Positions 17,325 to 27,268 are shown, counted from the first letter of the stretch. The stretch: 64,000 nt of DNA from M3007 sp044230315 (GCA_044230315.1 JBGARJ010000008.1:1-64000), one strand, 5' to 3'. A program made the numbers and translations. The notes: generated from the letters alone by a model not told the origin.

Positions 17325-17453
17325 GAAAATTGTGCGGTTTGCAAAGGAGAAAGCGGGCGGCGGGCGGATTTTTTACGGCGCCGTGGCGGCGGCGCGTTTG
17401 GCCAATCCGGGCAAAATTCAGGGCGCCGCGGCGCGCTGCACGGCAGGCCGCCC

Positions 17454-17461
17454 TACCTTTG
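17454..17461 (+). promoter_or_regulatory. Bacteroidota -7 promoter element for the M36 protease gene
   Basis: TACCTTTG, 45 bp upstream of ATG 17507. It supports that start over upstream in-frame ATGs from 17192. Confidence 0.55.
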
Positions 17462-17506
17462 CGTCCCCCAAGGTATTTTTATTCACCAATCCGTCCGTTC
17501 CGCTCG

Positions 17507-20500
17507 ATGATCCGATTTGCTGCAACCCGTATCCTCCCTGCGCTGGGAGCGCTGTGCCTGTGCGCCTCCGCTCTGCTGGCCCAAAACACCGAAAAAGCCA
17601 AAGAAACGGCCCTGCGCTTCCTGCGCGAAAACCCCGTCCGGTTTAACCTCTCCGCCGCCGATGTAGCCGATGTGCGCATCACCGACGCCTACGGGTCCAA
17701 AAACAACGGCCTCACCCACGTATGGGTGCAACAACAGTATGCGGGCATTCCGGTCAACGACGCGCTTTTCGGGCTGCATGTGCGGCCCGACGGCTCGGTA
17801 CTGCAACTCGGCCACCGTTTTGTGCCCGAGCTCGCGCGCCAGGTCAACACTACCCTGCCCTCCCTGAGCGCAGCGCGCGCGCTGGAGCAGGCCATGGCGG
17901 CGCTGGGCCTCGACGGGTTGCGCGCGCCATCCGTCAAACAACAGGAAAACGAGCGCAACTGGGTGTTTGAAGGCGGCACGGCGTCGCGCTCCGATATCCC
18001 GGTGCGCATCTGTTACCAACGCGACGAACGGGGCCAACCGCGCCTGGCCTGGAGCCTGGTGATCGCCCCTGCCGCTAATACCGACGTGTGGTGGATCTGC
18101 GTCGATGCGCAAACCGGCCAAATCCTGAGCCGGTACAACCGCACCCTGTCGTGCAGCGCCGACCCGGGCCAATATGCCCACGACGATTGCGCCGGCGACA
18201 GCCTGGCCGCGCCCCAACCCGGCCGCGCTCCGGCCGGTTCGGCCGACGAAACCTATCGCGTGTTTGCCTGGCCGGTGGAAAGCCCCAATGCCGGCAGCCG
18301 TTCGCTGGTGGTGAACCCCGCCGACCCGGTGGCTTCCCCCTTCGGCTGGCTCGACGACAACGGAGCGCCCGGCGCCGAATACACCTACACCCGCGGCAAC
18401 AATGCCTGGGCGTTCCAGGATATAGCCAACGACAACATACCGGCCGTCAGTGAATCGGCCAACGGCGGCCCCGGCCTGAATTTCGACTTCCCCTTCGATC
18501 CGAACGCCGAGCCGGCCGGCAACCTGAACGCCGCCGTGACCAACCTGTTTTACGCCAACAATAAAATGCACGATTTTGCCTACCGCTTCGGATTTGACGA
18601 AGATGCGGGCAATTTCCAGTTCAACAACTACGGCCACGGCGGCTTCGGCCAGGACCCCGTGATGGCGCAGGCGCTCGATGGCGCCGATACCGACAACTCG
18701 CAATTTGTGGTTACGCCCGACGGCGATCCGGGCATCATGCTCATGTACAAATGGGGCCGCCGCGGTTACATCGTCAAGGTCAACAGCCCGGCCAACGTAG
18801 CCGGCGCCTATTTCGGGCAGCCTTCCAATACCGGCGGCGGCGCCAACAGCTGGGGCGGCGCCATCACGAGCGTCCCGGTGACCGGCGACGCTACCTTCGC
18901 CGAAGACGGCACCACGCTGGGCTGCCACACGCCCCAGAACGACCTGCAGGGGAAAATCGCCATGGTCGACCGCGGCGACTGCACCTTCAGCGAAAAAGCG
19001 TACAATGCCCAAAAAGCCGGGGCGGTCGGCTGCATTATCTGCAACACCGAAGACGGATCGGGTATCCTCGGCCCGGGCACAGTGGGCAACCTGGTTACGA
19101 TCCCGGTGGCCATGATCCCGAAATCCGACTGCGAACTGCTGCGCCTGTACGCCGGAAAGGGACTCAATATTTCGCTGGTGCAACCCCCGGCCGTCGGCCC
19201 CGACTTTCTCGACGCCGATTTCGACAACGGCATCATGAACCACGAATACGCGCACGGCATCTCGGGCCGGCTGACCGGCGGCCCCAGCAACATCAACTGC
19301 CTGGGCAACAAAGAACAGATGGGCGAAGGCTGGAGCGACTTCTTTGCCCTGGCCACCACCGTGCAACCGGGCGACTCCGGCGCCAAACCCCGCGGCATCG
19401 GCACCTACATCTACCGGCAACCCAACACCGGCAACGGCATCCGGCGCTACCGGTATTCCACCGACATGAGCATCAATCCGCTCACCTACCAGGATATGGC
19501 CGCCAACCCCGAAGTGCACGCCCTGGGCGAGGTCTGGACCGCCGTGGTCTGGGACCTGTACTGGGCCATGGCGGAAAAATACGGGTACGATGCGAACATC
19601 GACAACGCCAACAGCGGCAACGCCCGCGCCGTCCAGCTCGTGATGGACGGCCTGAAACTGCAGCCCTGCCGCCCGGGTTTTCTCGACGGCCGCGACGCCA
19701 TTCTCGCCGCTGATGTGGCCGATTATCTCGGCGCCGACACCTGCCTGATCAGCGCCGTGTTTGCCCGCCGCGGCATGGGGTATTTTGCGCATCAGGGCGA
19801 CAGCAACACGCCGGGCGAATACGCGGAAAGTTTCGACCCTATCCCCACCTGCGTAAAAACGCTGAAAATCAAAAAAGAGACCTCCACCCCGCTTTTGCTG
19901 GCGGGCGGCGAAGCCCTTTTTAGCATAACCGTGACCAACCACAAAGACGACCCGGCAACCGGCGTGGTGGTCACCGATCCGCTCCCGGCCGGGCTCACCC
20001 TGCTGTCGGCCAGCAACGGAGGCGCCGGCAACAACGGCGTGGTGACCTGGAATTTGGGCACGGTAGCGCCCGGGCAGTCGATCACCCTGCAATACACCGC
20101 CCAAACGGAACCCACCGCCAATTCCAACTTATTGCTCCGCGACGACATGGAGTCGGAAGGCAACAGTTGGGCGAGTATTTCCATCGAGCCGACGAGCACG
20201 CTGCGGTTTATCCTCCAAAGCGATTCGGTGAAAGTGGGCAGCCTGGCCTGGAAAGCCAGCGCCGTCACAGCCTTTACCGATCAGACCCTGCAATACGCGC
20301 CGCCGCTGACCGTGACCGGCGCGCAGCCGGTGCTGCGATTTTGGCACAACTATGTTTCCGAACCCGGCGTCGATGCGGGATTTGTCGAATTTCAGCAATA
20401 CAACGATACCAAATGGGTGCGCCTGAGCCCCGAAAAGGTATTCCGCGGCGCCTATACCGGCAAAATCCAGTACCGCACCTTCGCCATCGCTGCCCTCGAC

Positions 20501-21037
20501 GGCTTCTCGGGCAATTCGAAAGGCTGGGTGCGGTCGTATTTCGACCTCAGTCAATTTGCCGGCGAAGACATCGCGTTCCGGTTTCGCTTTGGTTCCGATA
20601 ACGGCTCGGTGGTGCCCAACAGCGCCTGGTACGTCGACCAGGTAGATTTTATGGACATGGTCAACTACAACAGCGAAGCCTGCGTCACCTCGGCCCAGGG
20701 CGATCAGGCCTGCGCGCAGGCCCCTGCCGGCGGCGTGATCATCGACACCGACGTGGTGGTGGACGCCCAGGAACCGGCCGCTGCGGCGCCCGGCTTCCAC
20801 CTGCAGCCCAACCCGGCGCGCGACTGGTTCAGCCTGCGCATAGACCAGGCCATCGACGGACCGGCAGAAATATCGCTGCTCGGCGCCGATGGCCGCCTCG
20901 CGCAGCAGCGCCGCTACGAGGGTCTTTCCGCCGGCCAGGCGATCCTGTTCGATGTGCGCCAACTCCCGGCCGGGCTGTATGTCCTGCGGGTGGAAAGCGC
21001 CGGCCGGAGCGCGGTGGCAAAGGTGGTGCTGCGGTGA
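17507..21037 (+). CDS. Fungalysin-type (M36) metalloprotease with PA, DUF11-like and T9SS sorting domains
   Basis: 1176 aa from ATG 17507, giving a signal peptide (MIRFAATRILPALGALCLCA). The propeptide with FTP/PepSY-like pattern (YAGIPVNDALFGLHVRPDG) covers about 30-215. The M36 catalytic domain has the zinc motif HEYAHGISGRLTGG (about 578-591) and the third zinc ligand region GEGWSDFFAL (about 606-615). A protease-associated (PA) insert sits before it (GKIAMVDRGDCTFSEKAYNA, about 480-500). Next come a DUF11-like repeat (about 788-868, TNHKDDPATGVVVTDPLPAG), a jelly-roll-like region with SWYVDQVDF, and a C-terminal Por sorting domain (about 1098-1176). It is a secreted or surface endopeptidase exported by T9SS. 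Confidence 0.93.
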   Translation: MIRFAATRILPALGALCLCASALLAQNTEKAKETALRFLRENPVRFNLSAADVADVRITDAYGSKNNGLTHVWVQQQYAGIPVNDALFGLHVRPDGSVLQLGHRFVPELARQVNTTLPSLSAARALEQAMAALGLDGLRAPSVKQQENERNWVFEGGTASRSDIPVRICYQRDERGQPRLAWSLVIAPAANTDVWWICVDAQTGQILSRYNRTLSCSADPGQYAHDDCAGDSLAAPQPGRAPAGSADETYRVFAWPVESPNAGSRSLVVNPADPVASPFGWLDDNGAPGAEYTYTRGNNAWAFQDIANDNIPAVSESANGGPGLNFDFPFDPNAEPAGNLNAAVTNLFYANNKMHDFAYRFGFDEDAGNFQFNNYGHGGFGQDPVMAQALDGADTDNSQFVVTPDGDPGIMLMYKWGRRGYIVKVNSPANVAGAYFGQPSNTGGGANSWGGAITSVPVTGDATFAEDGTTLGCHTPQNDLQGKIAMVDRGDCTFSEKAYNAQKAGAVGCIICNTEDGSGILGPGTVGNLVTIPVAMIPKSDCELLRLYAGKGLNISLVQPPAVGPDFLDADFDNGIMNHEYAHGISGRLTGGPSNINCLGNKEQMGEGWSDFFALATTVQPGDSGAKPRGIGTYIYRQPNTGNGIRRYRYSTDMSINPLTYQDMAANPEVHALGEVWTAVVWDLYWAMAEKYGYDANIDNANSGNARAVQLVMDGLKLQPCRPGFLDGRDAILAADVADYLGADTCLISAVFARRGMGYFAHQGDSNTPGEYAESFDPIPTCVKTLKIKKETSTPLLLAGGEALFSITVTNHKDDPATGVVVTDPLPAGLTLLSASNGGAGNNGVVTWNLGTVAPGQSITLQYTAQTEPTANSNLLLRDDMESEGNSWASISIEPTSTLRFILQSDSVKVGSLAWKASAVTAFTDQTLQYAPPLTVTGAQPVLRFWHNYVSEPGVDAGFVEFQQYNDTKWVRLSPEKVFRGAYTGKIQYRTFAIAALDGFSGNSKGWVRSYFDLSQFAGEDIAFRFRFGSDNGSVVPNSAWYVDQVDFMDMVNYNSEACVTSAQGDQACAQAPAGGVIIDTDVVVDAQEPAAAAPGFHLQPNPARDWFSLRIDQAIDGPAEISLLGADGRLAQQRRYEGLSAGQAILFDVRQLPAGLYVLRVESAGRSAVAKVVLR

Positions 21038-21174
21038 TGAGCGGGTGGCATCGCTTCCGGGCGAACAGCGGCAGAAACCAAAAAATAATCGGCCCAACCG
21101 GGATACATTGACACAAAATATGGCCTAACTTAGCGCGGCCCGTATGACCCGTTTCACCAAACGGATTATACCAA

Positions 21175-22334
21175 ATGTCCAACCTTGACCCGGTAATCAC
21201 TGTCAGCCCCATGCTGCACCAAGATGAACCGCGCATCCGCGTAGACCTTCCGTACGATCCGGCGCTGATCCAAAAGATCAGATCCGTGCCCGGCGCCCGC
21301 TGGAGTGCGGTACAGCGCTGTTGGCATGTGCCAAAAACGGTCGAAACCTGGCAACAACTCCGGATGCTTTTCGGAGCAATTCAGGTGACAGGCGCTGCCG
21401 CCCTTGAACCAACACGGGACGAATCGCCCCGCGCGCCTTTGCCAAAAACACCGGGCTCTCCCCTGGCGGAGCGCTTTGCTCCGGACAAGATCAGCCTGTT
21501 CGCCTTACCCGGCGAAACGGACTTGATGGGACTGTACCTGCCGCCAGGCTTGGTACCGGAGCACCTGGCAACCGTTAAAAATATCCACGGCCGGCGCTGG
21601 GATGCGGAGCTGAAGGTGTGGCGCGTGCCATGTACGAAACTGACGGTCCGGTTTCTGGACAAGTATTTTCCCGGTTTGGCGGACTGGCGTTTTCCACTTC
21701 CCGCCGATCTGCCCGAGCGCCTGGCGGAAGCGCCGGCGCAGCAGCGAAAGGCCGCAAAGGAGACCATCCCGGCCGGGTACGGAGAGGCTGTGGTCGCCCT
21801 GGAGCAATGCCTAACCCTGAAATGGTACAGCTGGCGGACGGTGAAAGCCTACAAGAATTGTTTACGGCAGTTTATCCGGCATTACGACGACATCAAGCCG
21901 AGTCAGCTGACCCGGAAGCAACTTGACGAGTATGTAGCCGGATTGATCCGGGAAAAGCGGATCAGCGAATCGCATCAGAATCAGATTTTGAGTGCGATCA
22001 AGATGTTTTATGCGGAGGTGGTGGGGCAGGAGGAAAAGGTTCAGGGCTTGTTTCGCCCGAAACGTTCGGAGAAATTGCCGCAGGTGCTGACGCAAGAAGA
22101 AGTTGCCCGGCTGCTCAAGGCTATTGACAATATTAAGCACCGCTGCATGTTGATATTGGCATATTCCGCTGGCCTTCGGCTGGGCGAGGTACTACAACTA
22201 AAATTGACCGATCTGCAACCCGAATACCAACGGCTTTTTGTACGGCAGGGCAAAGGGAAAAGGATCGCTGCACCATCTTGTCGGACAAAGCATGGATAGT
22301 GGTTCAAGAATATGTGTCGAAATCTCTAATTTAG
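21175..22334 (+). pseudogene. Tyrosine recombinase/integrase, frameshifted and C-terminally truncated
   Basis: Reads 374 aa in one frame to a stop at 22299. At about 22255-22260 a run AAAGGGAAAAGG lacks one A relative to a KGKKDR reading. In the next frame the family sequence continues (DRCTILSDKAWIVVQEYV) until TAG at 22334. After that the HxxR, H/W and Tyr catalytic motifs are absent. Only the first catalytic Arg (AGLRLGEVLQL, about residue 335) remains. A SAM-like core-binding domain spans about 205-290. The N terminus holds two HARP-like repeats (RVDLPYDPALIQKIRSVPG...W.VP and LPPGLVPEHLATVKNIHG...WRVP). It heads the one-direction gene array that follows and is probably inactive. Confidence 0.85.
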
Positions 22335-22362
22335 GTGGTTGCTGTTTGGGGGAAGACCTCAT

Positions 22363-22509
22363 ATGGACATTAATTTACCAGTTGCCATAAACCTTCCAGG
22401 GGGTGAAATAAAAACTACGGTTCTTGTACCGACTGATGACGACCATTCATTTTTCACCGGCATTGACAGCGGATATTTCGAGGCAATAACCAAACTTTCC
22501 TATTATTGA
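22363..22509 (+). CDS. Small ORF or gene fragment, 48 aa
   Basis: ATG 22363 to TGA 22509 encodes MDINLPVAINLPGGEIKTTV and a C-terminal part ending ITKLSYY. An in-frame stop lies 36 bp upstream. It starts directly after the truncated recombinase, so it may be the tail of a lost gene fused at the recombination breakpoint. No family recognised and no clear ribosome binding site; weak support. Confidence 0.3.
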   Translation: MDINLPVAINLPGGEIKTTVLVPTDDDHSFFTGIDSGYFEAITKLSYY

Positions 22510-22526
22510 ACCAATAAATAACGGAC

Positions 22527-22820
22527 ATGACTGCAGACCAACTTATCAAATTGTTATCCACAAACGGGGTCGCGCAAACACTCCAACAAATGGCCGTACA
22601 AAAACCGGAAATCGAACATTTGAAAAGACGACTGGAAAACCTCGCCTCCATCATCAAAAAGCAGGGAGCGTTTAATGAAGCATTTTTGATTGAAAGGAAC
22701 AGGATTGCCTATTCCATGTTGTATTTTATGGCGGGGGAGGATGCCAATGAGAAGCCTGAAAATTTGGAGCAACTGAAAACTATCCTGCACGACTATTTAA
22801 ACGAGACACTGAAAAATTGA
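22527..22820 (+). CDS. Small helical protein, possibly effector-associated-domain (EAD)-like
   Basis: 97 aa, no signal or TM segment. The second half reads as two helices (LKRRLENLASIIKKQGAFNE and ERNRIAYSMLYFM). This resembles EAD11-type death-fold-like adaptor domains found in bacterial conflict systems, where a similar NRI-x-Y/N-ALL motif follows a helix of LxxRxNxL type. That reading is inference by pattern only. It is the first intact gene after the broken recombinase and follows the 48-aa fragment by 17 bp. No partner effector gene is adjacent, so it could be a remnant. Confidence 0.55.
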   Translation: MTADQLIKLLSTNGVAQTLQQMAVQKPEIEHLKRRLENLASIIKKQGAFNEAFLIERNRIAYSMLYFMAGEDANEKPENLEQLKTILHDYLNETLKN

Positions 22821-23244
22821 ATGCATGCCTTCCTTATCCCAGGTCATTGTTATACAAAGCAGTTTAATCATTGTCCTATCCACTTAGTTCCAGTTGTCGT
22901 AAGTCTTCCGTACTCGTCTCTACCGATAAACATTTGTTCCAGCAAATGTTGAGCGCAGCGGCATTTGCGACAACCTAGCGATTCGCCAGTAGTTTCCTGG
23001 CAGTATTGTCTCCAAAAAATGCGAACTTTCGTCCAAATCAACTATGAGGAGGGCGCTTAAAATCAAGGATCCGGATGGGCTGTACTTCGCTTTCACGGTC
23101 GTATACTGGATTGACCTTTTCACTCTGTTGTTTCGAGTTTATCCCTTAAACGGCACCCCTATACCCAAGATAGCAAAATACATCAAATTGACATAATAAA
23201 AATCATACAAATCATTAAAACCATAATAATAAATACAAATGAAT
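22821..23244. other. Decayed intergenic DNA at the head of the array
   Basis: No supportable gene. An 8-bp hairpin AACATTTG/CAAATGTT lies at 22929-22950. The DNA becomes strongly AT-rich toward 23160-23240. The length and lack of coding sense suggest decayed cassette material. Confidence 0.4.
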
Positions 23245-23297
23245 GCTGCTAACAAACTACTCAGCGCCTATGCTTGCAACAGCTTGCTGAGTTGACC
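23245..23297 (+). repeat. attC-like site 1
   Basis: GCTGCTAACAAACTACTCAG opens with a VCR-like TAACAAACT.CTCA. Inverted arms ACTCAGC (23259-23265) and GCTGAGT (23286-23292) are followed by TTGACC, a degenerate right core. It is located before the terminator and gene at 23372, as expected for a cassette boundary. Confidence 0.5.
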
Positions 23298-23305
23298 TGT
23301 TTATA

Positions 23306-23340
23306 TTTTTCTGCCCGGAATGAAAGAGGGCAGAAAAAAA
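23306..23340. terminator. Bidirectional rho-independent terminator
   Basis: TTTTTCTGCCC (23306-23316) pairs with GGGCAGAAAAAAA (23328-23340) with an 11-nt loop. The A/T tracts on both sides allow termination in both directions. It separates the attC-like site from the gene at 23372. Confidence 0.7.
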
Positions 23341-23371
23341 TGCCGATGCTTTTATCTATCACCAAACACTT

Positions 23372-24460
23372 ATGACAATGGCACTAAACGCTTTCCTCAC
23401 ACCAGGTTTACTCGCCTTGTTTGTTTCGCTGACACAGGCGCAGCCCATCCTTCAAAACAACGTTCTTCCGCAGATCGGTGATTCCTACCAGATCGCCTCG
23501 GCCGACACCAACCTGATTACCCAGGGAAATCCCGGCGCCAACCAGACCTGGAATTTCACAGATTTACATCCGCTCGGCGACACCTTCCGCGTCCAATACA
23601 AAACAGTGGCGCCGGCCAATACCCCCTATGTGATCCACTATCCCACGGCGAACGTGGCCAACGAAATCCAGAAGGATACCTTCATTTATGCCTATTTCTA
23701 TACGAGCCCCAATCAGCTGACTTTCCTGGGAGACGGAAGCCTTACCCACAACCAGGTCTATTCCAATCCAGACACCCGGCTGAGCTTTCCGACCGCATTC
23801 AACGAAACGAAACAGGACACCTTTGCCTATACCACCGATTTCGGCCTGGGCATTATCTTCATCACGAACGGTTATCGCACCACCACTTACGACGGTTACG
23901 GCACCCTGGTAACACCCCTGGGCAGCTTCCCCAACTCCATGCGCATCAAATCGGTGGCCACGTATACCGATTCCATCGACTTTGGAGGCGCTCAGCTCCT
24001 GAACCACCACGAACTCACCACCTACGCCTGGCTGCTGGCCGACCAGCCGGATTACCTAACCGGGGTGTATTACCTCAAAACGACCAACGAAACGCGCATT
24101 CCTGGATTCGATACGACGTTTGTCGAAGCGCCAGTCGTCAAATCGGTGAGCTATATCTCCGAAACGTCGGTCGGGACAAAAGGCCTGGCGACTGAAGTGG
24201 ACGGCATTTCCAAACTGGTGCTGGCGCCCGTCCCAGCCAACGACCACCTAACCGTGCGATTCCATGCAACCAAAGTGGCACAAAACCTGCAATTGCGCCT
24301 GACAGATGCCTTCGGCCGGATATTGCAAACCAGACCGCTTGCCTGTTCGGCCGGCGAAAATGAAGTGTCTTTTTCCGTCGATCAGTTGCCTTCCGGATCT
24401 TATTTCCTGATGCTGACCGATGGCCGCGGAGTATTGACGGCGCGGTGGCTGAAACACTGA
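23372..24460 (+). CDS. Secreted hypothetical protein with T9SS type A sorting domain
   Basis: 362 aa with a signal peptide (LNAFLTPGLLALFVSLTQAQ). The body (about 25-275) is beta-rich and reads QIGDSYQIASADTNLITQG, GANQTWNFTDLHPLGD, TYDGYGTLVTPLGSFPNSMR. This pattern is common in uncharacterised secreted Bacteroidota proteins (GNQTWDFS.L). The C terminus (about 285-362) is a Por-type domain: KLVLAPVPANDHLTVRF ... LPSGSYFLMLTDGRG. It is the first sizeable gene of the array and less AT-rich than several neighbours. Exported by T9SS; function unknown. Confidence 0.85.
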   Translation: MTMALNAFLTPGLLALFVSLTQAQPILQNNVLPQIGDSYQIASADTNLITQGNPGANQTWNFTDLHPLGDTFRVQYKTVAPANTPYVIHYPTANVANEIQKDTFIYAYFYTSPNQLTFLGDGSLTHNQVYSNPDTRLSFPTAFNETKQDTFAYTTDFGLGIIFITNGYRTTTYDGYGTLVTPLGSFPNSMRIKSVATYTDSIDFGGAQLLNHHELTTYAWLLADQPDYLTGVYYLKTTNETRIPGFDTTFVEAPVVKSVSYISETSVGTKGLATEVDGISKLVLAPVPANDHLTVRFHATKVAQNLQLRLTDAFGRILQTRPLACSAGENEVSFSVDQLPSGSYFLMLTDGRGVLTARWLKH

Positions 24461-24541
24461 CCGAAACGTGGCGTTTATACCAGCCAATTAACGATTAATT
24501 AGAAAAGGAAGTAAACTAATAGGAGAAAAAAGAAGCCAGCC

Positions 24542-24608
24542 GCTAACATTCCGTATGATGTACATAGGTGCTAAACGCAGCCACGCCACATACACTTTAA
24601 CTGTTAGC
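24542..24608 (+). repeat. attC-like site 2
   Basis: Left end GCTAAC (24542-24547) and right end GTTAGC (24603-24608) are perfect complements. Inner arms GTATGATG and CACATAC pair with one bulge. Total about 67 bp, 81 bp after one stop and 43 bp before the next start. The 5' part, including the preceding AGAAGCCAGCCGCTA, is recognisably homologous to the site at 41783. Confidence 0.65.
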
Positions 24609-24650
24609 ACCAAATTATATCAATAAAAATAAAGACCAACGATCATCAAT

Positions 24651-27224
24651 ATGACAACTATTACGCAATTTTCCCTACTCGTAATGGCGCTCCTGTTCGC
24701 CACCAGTGCTAGTGCTCAAACGGAATTTCTCGACCCTGGCTTTGGCACAGTTGGAAGACATGCTCTTACGTTGCCTGCACTTGATCAGGTGAGCGACCTA
24801 ATGGTACAGCCAGATGGAAAAATCCTGGCGTCAGGAAGATCTTTAGAGGGCGAACAATTCCGCCCCTCACTCGTTCGCTACCTTCCTGACGGCTCGCTGG
24901 ATTCAAATTTTGGTCTGAACGGCAAAAACCATCTGCTCCTGCCCGAGGATTTTAATGGCTCAGCAGATGTTATGGCGCTTCAGTCGAACGGAAATATTGT
25001 GGTGATATCTAAGTATTCTGGTGTATTATGGCAGTACCAGCCCAACGGATACCCCGATCCATCTTTTCAATACTCGTCTGGATCAACCATAAAATACTAC
25101 TATGACTTGGCCATCGGGGCAGATGACGAAATACTGTTATCCGGCCATGAATTGGACAACAACGGAGAACGTTTTTTGATATCCCGGCTGCTTCCGAATG
25201 GCGCAAAGGACCTCGCCTTCGGCATCGATGGCGAGGTGAGCCTTGAATTGGGCATTTACGAACGTGCCAGTGGCGTTGCAGTGCAACCCGATGGAAAAAT
25301 TGTAGTGGTCGGAACATACACTTCTGCCAGCCCATCCACCAAGCATCTGATCATTTTACGTCTGAATGTAAATGGGACATTAGACGATAGTTTTGGCACG
25401 AATGGAACAATCGAATTGAACCCCGACGCCTACAACGCCAGCAATATCCTGCTCCAACCCGATGGGAAAATCCTCCTTGCGCGCGACTATTCGAGTTTTA
25501 TTTCCCTTTTCCGGTTTAATCCAGATGGCACACCGGACAGCACTTTCGGCACAAATGGAGAAGCGAGGGCTGATGATTTTTCTAATGCTGATGAAATTAC
25601 ACAAGACCCCAGCGGAAATTCCTACGTTCGCTGTAATTGGGCACTAGGCGGATCAATCCTGAAATTTACCCCGGCAGGAATTCTCGACTCTGCTTTTATG
25701 GGAACGGGAGTTTTGCATACCGGGCGCTATTTTTCTTGTTTAGCCGTTCAAGCCAATTCAGCCTTGGTGGCTGCGGCTACCATTGCCGATGACTTTGCTT
25801 TGGCTCGGTTCCTGCCAAATGGAGCGCTTGATTCTACGTTCAATGGAGGTGCATTAGTGCGTACCTCGATCGGTCAAAGCGGGGGAACGTTCCGGGCATT
25901 GGCAGTCCAACCCGATGGAAAAATAGTGGCAGCAGGAAATAATAACGGTAATTGGCCCGCATTGGCCCGTTTCGAAGCGGACGGCGTACCTGACGCCGAT
26001 TTTATTTACCAGGAAAAGTTTTTCAGGAATGTCAATGGCAATATTTATGGCCTTGTCCTTCAGCAGGATGGAAAGATTCTGGCAGGAGGACAATACTACG
26101 ACGAGGAAGACTCCTATGGTTTCCTCTACCGGATGCTGCCGGACGGAACATTGGACAGCAGTTTTTATGCCAATAATTGGGTTACCAGCGTAAACAGCCT
26201 CACCCTCCAGCCTGACGGTAAAATCCTGACCGCCGGTGTTGGTTACGCTTACCCTAACCAGGTTCATTCAAGTCTTGCCCGTTACAAGGTGGATGGAAGC
26301 CTCGATCCCAGTTTTGGGAATGCTGGTATAGTATCCACGTACCCTTGCAGATGCCCACAAATGGCCCTCCAAACCGATGGAAACATCCTCGTGGCGGGAT
26401 TCACAAATGTGGCTGACACCGTAGCGCATCGTTACCGCAGCGATGGCTCGCCCGATTCAACCTTCGGGGTGAATGGTGTGATACAGGCACATGTATCTGA
26501 ATTTCTGAAATTGCTGCCCGACGGCAAGTTCCTGATGGCCGGGAACAACACAAGCGGCGGATTTGAAATCTACCGCTATCTGCCTGATGGAAACCCCGAC
26601 ATGGATTTCGGCATTGCTGGGAAAAAACTATTAATGTTAAATGCTGGTGGAATAATCCATGCAATGGAAGTGCTGTCCGACGGAAAAATCCTTTTGGCCG
26701 GTGAAGCAACAGCCAACGCATGGGGGGAAACCGATTATCTGTTGGCGCGGTTGATGCCTGATGCCTCGCTGGACACATCAGTTGGCGTGGGAGGCCTTAT
26801 CACTACCAATTTTGAGGATGGTTTAGGCTCCTTCGACCACGCTTATGCGTTGGTAATACAGCCCGATGGAAAAATTGTACTTGCAGGCTCGTCTGGGATA
26901 TTCACAGATACAACCTTCTACACAACTTTTTCCATCGCCCGCTATCGAGCCGACTTGACAGTGGAGTCGAAAGAAGCCTATAGCGTTAACAGAACACCTG
27001 CGCTGCAATTAACACCTAATCCAGCGAGCGATTTCCTGCAAATCCTGGTCAATGACGCCGCCAAATGGGATATAAGTTTCTATGACTCGCAGGGTAGCTC
27101 AATATTCCAGCAACAGATTTCCGGCAGCCAATTAATTTCAGTAAAAAACTGGCCTTCGGGTATTTATGTGCTTCAGGCTGTTTCGGGTAAGCAAGTTTTT
27201 TCGACGAAAATTGTCAAGCAGTAA
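24651..27224 (+). CDS. Delta-60 repeat secreted protein with T9SS sorting domain
   Basis: 857 aa with a signal peptide (SLLVMALLFATSASAQ). About a dozen tandem units of 50-60 residues each pair a strand QPDGKI.L.AG with a second half of L.RYLPDGSLDSNFG.NG type, the signature of uncharacterised delta-60 repeats, which probably form a beta propeller. Clear units include VQPDGKIVVVGTYTS, LQPDGKILTAGVGY and IQPDGKIVLAGSSG. The C terminus (about 775-857, LTPNPASDFLQILVND ... WPSGIYVLQAVSGK) is a Por sorting domain. It probably acts at the surface; ligand unknown. At 2.6 kb it is large for a gene-cassette cargo. Confidence 0.9.
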   Translation: MTTITQFSLLVMALLFATSASAQTEFLDPGFGTVGRHALTLPALDQVSDLMVQPDGKILASGRSLEGEQFRPSLVRYLPDGSLDSNFGLNGKNHLLLPEDFNGSADVMALQSNGNIVVISKYSGVLWQYQPNGYPDPSFQYSSGSTIKYYYDLAIGADDEILLSGHELDNNGERFLISRLLPNGAKDLAFGIDGEVSLELGIYERASGVAVQPDGKIVVVGTYTSASPSTKHLIILRLNVNGTLDDSFGTNGTIELNPDAYNASNILLQPDGKILLARDYSSFISLFRFNPDGTPDSTFGTNGEARADDFSNADEITQDPSGNSYVRCNWALGGSILKFTPAGILDSAFMGTGVLHTGRYFSCLAVQANSALVAAATIADDFALARFLPNGALDSTFNGGALVRTSIGQSGGTFRALAVQPDGKIVAAGNNNGNWPALARFEADGVPDADFIYQEKFFRNVNGNIYGLVLQQDGKILAGGQYYDEEDSYGFLYRMLPDGTLDSSFYANNWVTSVNSLTLQPDGKILTAGVGYAYPNQVHSSLARYKVDGSLDPSFGNAGIVSTYPCRCPQMALQTDGNILVAGFTNVADTVAHRYRSDGSPDSTFGVNGVIQAHVSEFLKLLPDGKFLMAGNNTSGGFEIYRYLPDGNPDMDFGIAGKKLLMLNAGGIIHAMEVLSDGKILLAGEATANAWGETDYLLARLMPDASLDTSVGVGGLITTNFEDGLGSFDHAYALVIQPDGKIVLAGSSGIFTDTTFYTTFSIARYRADLTVESKEAYSVNRTPALQLTPNPASDFLQILVNDAAKWDISFYDSQGSSIFQQQISGSQLISVKNWPSGIYVLQAVSGKQVFSTKIVKQ

Positions 27225-27268
27225 TCAAAACTCAAATTTATGGCTCTGAGCCTAGAATAGATAATGGC

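Noticed and set aside
16081..17325. 414-codon + frame covering prs and its flank
   Set aside because: Antisense to prs, which has all PRPP synthetase motifs; the 5' part lies in a gap with no coding signals.
17192..17506. N-terminal extension of the M36 protease by 105 residues
   Set aside because: It overlaps the prs start on the other strand, precedes the -7 promoter element, and would bury the signal peptide.
17483..20104. Long open frame (over 870 codons) on the - strand opposite the M36 protease gene
   Set aside because: It is antisense to a gene with clear motifs, is Gly/Val/Ala/His-rich without domains, and results from GC-rich codon use on the other strand.
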